From assembly GCA_001661515.1 (NCBI GenBank), contig LUVW01000031.1, positions 1 to 64,000 of the forward strand: a stretch of DNA of 64,000 nt. Direction: 5' to 3'. Below the pieces are notes generated by a model. It saw only the letters and a list, made by a program, of their open reading frames with translations, made no database searches and was not told the DNA's origin. Position numbers and translations under genes: made by a program. The stretch is from Capniomyces stellatus. Lineage: Eukaryota > Kickxellomycota > Harpellomycetes > Harpellales > Legeriomycetaceae. This document shows positions 56,906 through 64,000 of the stretch, one piece after another; position 1 is the first letter of the stretch, and each line of letters begins with the position of its first letter.

Positions 56906-59823
56906 TTCTTTCCTTTTACTTGCAAGTAAAAGTTATATCAAATATTCCGATATTCTGCTATTTCCCACTTTATACAAAGCTTAAATGAAAAAAAAATATC
57001 CAAAGTCCAAAACGTTAAACTATTTCTATCTATCGACTTGTTTATTTTTAAAGTTTGGTTCTTTTATCCTTTTATACAATTAAAAAAAAATTAGTTACAA
57101 TCTTCAATCTTTATACTATTGACCCTTCAAAAACTTTCTCAATTGACACTCTAGATCCTTATTATCTTTTCTTTCTTTTTTTCTTTCTTTTTTTTTTAAA
57201 ACCCCTGGTTTTTATTTAAGCTTTATGAATCTGTGCTCTATATTTACTTATTACAATTTTTGTTTTCTTTTTACTAATGCCATCCTTGTTTAATGGGCTA
57301 TTCTTTCGTTGTATTTTGTGTGTTGTTTGATTGAAATCGATTCAAGTTTCGTTTTCATGTCAATTTTCGACACCATCAAATTTCCCTTCACCTCTAATCA
57401 TCTAGTTAGTAATTTACATAAACAACTTTATCGGTATATAACCCGGTTTCATTTTACTAAGCTATCTGCCTTTTTCGCATTGGTTTATTTACATAATCCT
57501 GTATTATTTAAATAAACTTTATTTATCGCCCTTTTGTATCTCGTTCTACTTTTACCCACTAATTTTACACCTCTCGCATTTACTTATCTCTCTTGTCACC
57601 TTTCCAATCGATGCCAATCTTTTTTTTTTTTTCCTTCAACAAACTTTTACCATACCAGCTCCAGTCAATCTAGTAAACTATAAACCTCCTCTAAACTTCT
57701 AGCTGTTTGACACCACAAAATAGCTGGGATACTAATACGATCTAAAAATAAAAAAGACTATCCTAGTTCAGGTAAAAACCCAAAATGTTTCTACACTTTC
57801 AGTTTTTATTTATTTTGCTGTGTTAACTTAGCCAAACACAACCTTCCCTTTTTTTAAAATACAAAATATCACGTCTCAAAAATAAAAATAAACAAGTTGA
57901 CTTGTTTCTCTTTAGCTTTGGTATTTCGTCCTGTTTAACCCAATCAACACCCGCCCCCTCCCCTTTCCTACCACACCACCATTCTGAACTGACTGTGATT
58001 TGGGGGGCAGAATTGCGCCATTTCCTCATCTGTAATGGAGTAATTGCCAAAACTTCTGTGCTTTTTGACACTTGGTGGGAGTGATAACCATAATTCTATT
58101 TTTATTTTTATTTTTACTTTTACTTTTATTTATATTTATATTTTTTCCATCTATTTCTTTTTTACTTTCTTTTCTTTTTCTTTTTTCTTTTTATTCATAT
58201 TAGATTTCTAAATTGGCGGCTTTACATTATGTAATTTATTAATCCGCCATCTCTAAGTAACATTGGTGGAAAACCATAAACAAAAAAAAAAAAAGTATTG
58301 ACCACGTTTAACCTAATTTGCGGTCAATTCAATTTCACTGACCAACTTGTTATATTGAAGATGTTTGACTTCTCATCGATAAGATTAAGCAAGTAGATTC
58401 TCTTGCTTTCCCTGTTAGTCCCAATTGTTATTGGCTAGGATGGCATAACGACACAATACAGCCTGGTATAGGATACCTACGGTTATACCCTCCAACCCAA
58501 GCACATCAACATTTGACTTATTGGCCTTTGAAACTACTTGTATCAAAAAAATCGAAAAGTGAAAAGTGAAAACAAAAAATTGTTTGTGATACGCTCAGAC
58601 ACATACACTCTCACAAAAAGGTATCGTGTTGAAAATATTACACCATTTGGGGGTCATTGATAGTATTGGCTATTGGCTATTTTACTTTTTCTACTTCAAG
58701 ATTCACAAAAGTGAAAAATCAATGCGAGTATTGTAACGGTTATGCTCTCTCCTTGTTTTTTTATTTTGCATCTATTCAAAGCTTAGTTTATTCAGTACAC
58801 AACAATTACTAAAGCGAATAATTAAAACTCAAAGTATAAACATCAAAAAAGTCGAGTGTATCACATTCAATTCTTTCTTTGCTTCCTTGATAAACCATAT
58901 CTCATTGATGTTGCGCTACATTTCATATATCACGGATCTGGTAAGTTTAAACACTATAGTCTGTGCTTGAACAATACATGTAAAATACACAGTTATATTA
59001 TCAGCACGCGCTTGGGGGGCATATATGGCGGTTGATTTGTAACATAGTTTAACAATAGACCTACTGGTAGCCAAGGTGTGTATACAGAATGGTAGCTGTA
59101 TCAAGCGTCATTATTATCCTCCAACAAACAAAAGTGTTCTGGTATAGACACGGGTAGTTTGAATGTTAATTTTCTTTGCCTTGTTTATAACTACAGGTAA
59201 GTTTGGTCCAGCATGCTCTGTATTTAACCAATACTCTTGACAAGTTTTCTTTCACTTTTCATCGACACTAGCATTGAGCTGCATTTGTACGTTTATAGCG
59301 ACGCATGCAGCTTCACGCTTGTCTTGAAGTTTATGCAGAGCCGTTCATAATAAATACTATATAACGACTTTTATTATTTTTGGCTATTCAGATTTTGACA
59401 ACTTTTACTGCAAGCAAAAAAAAGAAATGTGCCAAAAAAAAAAGAGCAGATTATGTTTAATTAGAAGAAAAAATAATACATTGTTTTAATTGGGTTTAGG
59501 TGATGAAATTAACCAAATAAAAAAAAAAATGAGCAAATCAATAGTTTCAATATTAGAGGGCAGAATAGCGCTGATTTTGAATTTAGAAATAAAAAGGCAA
59601 ATGAAAAGCGGGAAACCAGAAGCTTAACATGAGATTGGCAGAGGTTTGAAAAATTAAACAAAAAATAAAACAAAAGTAAAAGCAAAAAAAAGTGAACAAA
59701 CGACAACTAATTACCGACATTTACTGTTAATAAAAATGTAAGTTATAAAAGTTACCTTTAATTTAAAAAAAATGTAAACGGTAAAAAGGTAGACTAAAGA
59801 ATTCAATTTAAAAAAGTGGACTT

Positions 59824-59856
<33 letters not shown>

Positions 59857-60215
59857 NAAAAAAAAATAAAAAAAAAAAAAAAAAAAAAAAGGAGCAAGAA
59901 AGCAAAAAAGGACTTATTTTTTGCTTGTTTTAGACAAAATTTTTAAAAATCAAATACTTGAGAGAATTTGGGGAAACAACAATTTAAAAAAAAACACAAA
60001 AAACAATTTAAAAAAAAACAAAAAAAACTAGTAAAAAAACAAAAAAACTAGCAAAAAAACAAACAATAAACAAAATAAACGACTAAAAAAGGGCACCAAG
60101 TGTATTGTAAAATCGATCAAGGTCAAAAATATTTTTACTTCATTGGAGAATAAAGCAAAGATAACATCTTTATACGAAAAGAAAAGAAGCAAAAGCAAGA
60201 GGAACAGAGGTTAAG
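56906..60215. other. Long intergenic region
   Basis: 3.3 kb of AT-rich sequence with no convincing gene. It contains a T/TTTC-rich segment near the UGP1 start, a long poly-A run (59826-59890) and A-rich repeats up to about 60070, then the GIS2 promoter and 5' UTR. Confidence 0.5.
59826..59890. repeat. Poly-A run with one N
   Basis: A 65-base almost pure A tract interrupted by one N (59857) and one T. Its length is probably imprecise. No retrocopied gene was seen next to it. Confidence 0.85.
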
Positions 60216-61834
60216 ATGGAAACACCAAAGGTAATAAACACAATCTTGGGCTATAGAATGAGTTGAGGATTCGTAATCTACATCTTAACACGTCTACACA
60301 GCTCTTTATATAAATTAAAAAAGGAGGGGAGGGAGGAAAAGTAGAGAGAAGGAATTAAACGAGATGTTGTACCTTTTTTCACTGTTTACTTAGGCTATTA
60401 AACGTATAATGTGCTACAAGTGCGGAAAAGGTTAGAGACAGAATAATATACAAGATTCAACTTGATGATATCGATAAAAAAGATCTTCATCTTTGTGCTT
60501 TTGAATCAGATGTTTTTTTTTTATATGGGTTTACTTTGTTTATAAAGAGGGTAAAAAAAAAAACTAAACACACCTTTCTTGCTTTTTTAAAAAACAAACA
60601 AACAAAAACAAATAGTTGGACACGTAGCACAAGAATGTAGACAAACGGATAGATTGTGTTATAACTGCTCAAAGCCAGGCCACAACTCAAATGAATGTCC
60701 TGAAGAGCGCACTAATGATGCAAAAGAATGTTTCCGTTGCAACAAACGTAAGATTTATTTTAGATATTTTTCTGTGTTATAATTGAGAAGATTGGTAACA
60801 ATAGTAAGGAATTTTGGTCTGCTTTGGATCAATCAACAATTACTAAACCAGAATTTAGCAAAAGAAAAGACAAAAGACAAAAATCAAAACACTGAAGCTT
60901 TACTTGATATTTGGAATTATTAGCTGGTCATATTGCAGCAGATTGCAACAGCCCAGTTGTGCCTCGCGAAAAGTTCCAAGCCGAAGGTCCACGCGGAAAC
61001 AAGTGCTTCAGCTGCCAAATGATTGTAAGCCCAACACAACACAAATAACACAACACAAATAACACAACATAGAATGATATGATATAATACAGTAGATCAT
61101 CCTTAATCTAACCATACTATTTTTTTTATTTTATTTTTTTTTAAAAAAAAAACACTTATAGGGTCATATGGCTAAAGATTGTCGCAACCGAAACGTTGGT
61201 GGTTACAGTCGCGGAGCCCCACGCGGTAGATTCACAGGCGGTAGAGGATACCCAACAAATCGCGGTCCATCCAATTTAACTATTTGTTACGGATGTGGTG
61301 GTAATTCTCTCTTTTCTTTTCTTTCATTTCTTTTCTGTTCAGAGTAACATTATTGTACTATCTCGTTTTGTGACATTCCTCTGACTCGAGTCCCAGTTCC
61401 AATTCTTATTTAACCCTTGTTTTATCCTATCATATTCTACCTTTTTATTATTACTTCTAGGTGCTAATCACTTGGCTAAAGACTGTATGGCCCCACAAAA
61501 CAAATGCTACTCTTGTGGCGGTTATGGCCACTTGGTAAGCCTTTTTGCCTTTATTATTTCTTTTATTATTTCCTTTATTATTTCTTTTATTTCCTGGTTT
61601 CTGTAACCCTAACCCATTTTATCTTCCATCTATTTATTTACTCTCTCTTTTAAACTTTAGGCACGCGATTGCCGAAAACCTCCTGTAAACTCGGGACGTA
61701 AAAATTGCTACCGCTGCAACGAAATCGGCCACATTGCTCGCGATTGCCCCAACCCACCATCAGAGAACGCAAGAAACTTTGATCACTCTGGATCCGATGC
61801 TCATAGCTCACCATCCGATTCTTCAGATGTTTAA
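60216..61834 (+). CDS. GIS2: CCHC zinc-knuckle nucleic-acid-binding protein (Gis2/Byr3/CNBP)
   Basis: Single-stranded nucleic-acid-binding protein linked in the family to translation control. Seven exons: 60216-60230, 60394-60430, 60616-60747, 60924-61024, 61162-61300, 61461-61534 and 61661-61834. All phases agree, giving 223 aa. There are seven C-x2-C-x4-H-x4-C knuckles: CYKCGKVGH, CYNCSKPGH, CFRCNKPGH, CFSCQMIGH, CYGCGGANH, CYSCGGYGH and CYRCNEIGH, each followed by four residues and Cys. An Arg/Gly-rich linker lies between knuckles 4 and 5, as in CNBP. The tail is Ser/Asp-rich. Exon 1 encodes only five residues. Five of the six introns split a knuckle. Confidence 0.93.
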
Positions 61835-63585
61835 TTATTCTGCAAAGTTCAAGTTCTCTCTTTTTTTTTTTGGTTTCAGTTTTAGTTGACTTTAGCAGTT
61901 TTTTTTTTTGAAAAAAAAAACAACGGGTTATTCACATGAAGATATCATTAATTCACATAGAATTTGTTTTTTATTCTTCATTTTATAATTTATTATCTTA
62001 TTATTAAAAAAAAAACCCCCTCTTTTATGTTTTTGCCTTTAAAAAAATATAGTCTATTATATCATTTTTCCCGAGTTGTTTATTGATTACTCTGTATCAT
62101 TCTGATGTTGGGATACCCGTAGTCCTTGGGTGTTTTACCTCTGCGCATTGATCTCTTTATTTCTCTTAACGCGAATCCATTATACAACAAGACAAGCATA
62201 TCAGACTGAAATTCGTCCATTCATCTGTACCAATCAATTTTTCAACACGTTAGCCCAACACTGGCCCACAACGAAAAAATAAATAAATTTATATAATAAA
62301 CTTGGGAAAAACAGCAATTTTATAGCAACACCAAAATAATACATATCCACATTTTGATACCAACTCTGTCCTATTTTCAGAGTGTATCTCGGTATCAGCA
62401 GCAATAGTATCAACAGCTGGGTTGAAATAGTTGCTGATTAGTGTTTCTTAAACATCCATATAGCGAACATGACGCTGTTGTCATTTTTATACAGCTTAAT
62501 AACCGAAATAACAATTAAAGAAAAAATAAGGGTCAGAACAATAAAGTGTCATTAACATCAAGTTCAATAGTCGGAACGACGTGGCAGTTTTAGCACAAGT
62601 ATAATTTAGCACTTGGAATCAGCAATATACAGTAATGTGTGTGTGTATGTTTTTTTATTTTATTTTGGTATGTGTTTAGTGAATTAATTGGAGGGATGCG
62701 TTTATAAAGAAAGTATGCGCAATAAGCTCAGAGTTGTAGTAGCCAAAAAAGCCCGGTTAGAAATAATTAAACGAAATAATTACATTGAAAAAAAGTTGTA
62801 AATGATACACTTTTTTTTATTTAAGTTGATACAATGATACAGAATTTTGATTTTACCAATAACTCCAAGTTGTATTCATTCTACTTTCAATGTGTTTTGT
62901 GGATTCCCCACACTTGATCTATAATGTGATTTGATCTCCGCTTTTATTTTCCATCCTCTCCATTTAAAGTAGCAATTTTATAGAGCGAATACTTTCGAAA
63001 TAATATATCCAAAGCGTTTTGTAACTGAACTAATCGTGTGATGTATTATACTACTCTCTTTAGGTTATTCTGTATTTTTTTTTTGTTCTGCTTTGTGTGC
63101 CAATTACACACACGAATATTTGGAAGGAAAATAAAAACTTACAAAGGTGTGTTTTAACCAGCAACTAACGATTTTATCGACAAAGTGACTAATGATGCCA
63201 TTTGGCCTCAACATCCCAAAGTAAGGACCATACTGCTTTCTGTGAATATGAATGCGTGTATACAGCGAGCGCTGCCACAAGCCGATAGATTGGTTCAAAG
63301 AGTTTTGGATAGTTGTTGGTCTTTGCTTTTTGTTTTATTAGTATCACTAAACGCCTGTGTTTGTGTGTAACAGATTGCTGTTTTACTTTATAAACACAAA
63401 TCATTACTTGAAAGTTCGATGCTTTGACATTTGTAACTGTTTTTTCTTTAATGTATTATCTTTTAAATGGCTTATTATTAGTTTTTAATTTTATTTTGCT
63501 ATACTTGTGATTTATAAAATAAGCTTCGATTAGCCGAAAACTCGTAAAAATAGCTTTTTGGGTTATATTTAATTTGAAGTTTTTT
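61835..63585. other. Intergenic region
   Basis: GIS2 3' flank, then AT-rich sequence with a short TG run near 62638. No gene is recognised. Confidence 0.45.
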
Positions 63586-63954
63586 CTACCTTTTAACAAA
63601 CGGATTATTTAAAACAGTAGTAGGAGAGGAGAGTTCAAATCTTATCGAATCTTTTATTTGTTTAACCTGTTTTGGTGAGGTTTTATCTAAACCAGAAAAA
63701 GCGACATTATAATTAGCAGCGAAAAGGTAAGTCATCGCATAAGAACACACCATCAAATCAATCAAAAACCAAACCACTTGATTCCTAAAACACCAATTGT
63801 GCCCTAGCAGATTAATCATACTCTCGATATAACTAACGAGACTCTAAAAATACATTTTGTTGTTTTAAATCCGAGTTGTTTCCACACTTTTGTTGGAATA
63901 TAATAATCACTCTGACACCTTGCCGTTTCGCCAACTTGGCCAAACATTACGTAA
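63586..63954 (-). CDS. Possible 3' exons of a membrane protein gene (partial)
   Basis: A minus-strand exon 63784-63586 follows an acceptor (TTTTAG) and encodes a hydrophobic stretch (VVWFLIDLMVCSYAMTYLF) and a polar tail ending NNPFVKR. A small upstream exon (63954-63919, after TATTCCAG) joins in phase and adds YVMFGQVGETAR. The rest of the gene would lie beyond the window. The donor (GTGTCA) is weak and the family is not recognised, so this is a tentative call. Confidence 0.3.
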
Positions 63955-64000
63955 CTGGAATAAAAAAGAAAAAGTTGTATACAATAATAAAGATAGATAC

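Overview
The window is nuclear DNA from a eukaryote, most likely a fungus. It is AT-rich, its genes are interrupted by many short GT...AG introns (roughly 80-300 nt), and its products are fungal or opisthokont: SGF11, Cdc7, a long polo kinase, Exo70, EGH1-type GH5 glucosidase, Gis2/CNBP, 14-3-3 and UGP1. The high intron density argues against a budding yeast and suggests an intron-rich, perhaps early-diverging lineage. That placement is inference. I found no tRNA, rRNA, CRISPR array or bacterial-type operon by eye.

Layout. 1-621: 3' end of an LTR retrotransposon with a probable LTR. 622-5231: gene-poor. 5232-7414: carnitine acetyltransferase. 7918-9269 (-): SGF11 of the SAGA deubiquitinase module. 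About 9540-19782: a tandem array of three ~3-kb units. Each unit has a LINE reverse-transcriptase remnant, a gene for a predicted secreted, GPI-anchored protein of unknown family, and an 8-bp microsatellite. The array contains a 785-base N gap, a single-N join, and a 336-base block that is the base-by-base complement, not the reverse complement, of the matching sequence in the next unit. 20226-23641 (-): Cdc7 kinase. 24971-25729: GST-like protein. 28129-29422: 14-3-3. 30261-34655: large protein whose C-terminal part resembles ICE2/NARG2. 34900-38292 (-): polo-like kinase. 40090-40434 (-): small membrane protein. 44632-47981: GH5 steryl-glucosidase/glucocerebrosidase-like enzyme. 48118-50407 (-): Exo70. 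52451-55058: membrane-anchored ubiquitin protease. 55349-56905 (-): UGP1. 60216-61834: seven-knuckle Gis2/CNBP protein. The right edge may hold the 3' end of a membrane protein gene on the minus strand.

The single-copy genes are housekeeping genes for cell cycle (Cdc7, polo), chromatin and transcription (SGF11, ICE2-like), secretion (Exo70), sugar and acyl metabolism (UGP1, GH5, carnitine acetyltransferase) and signalling (14-3-3). They are not an obvious pathway cluster. The accessory part is the 10-20 kb array. Its three gene copies share near-identical ends and flanks but have mosaic, divergent centres, as expected of a surface-protein family diversifying by recombination. Exon boundaries were worked out by hand from splice sites and reading phase, and those given as exact are phase-consistent through the whole gene.
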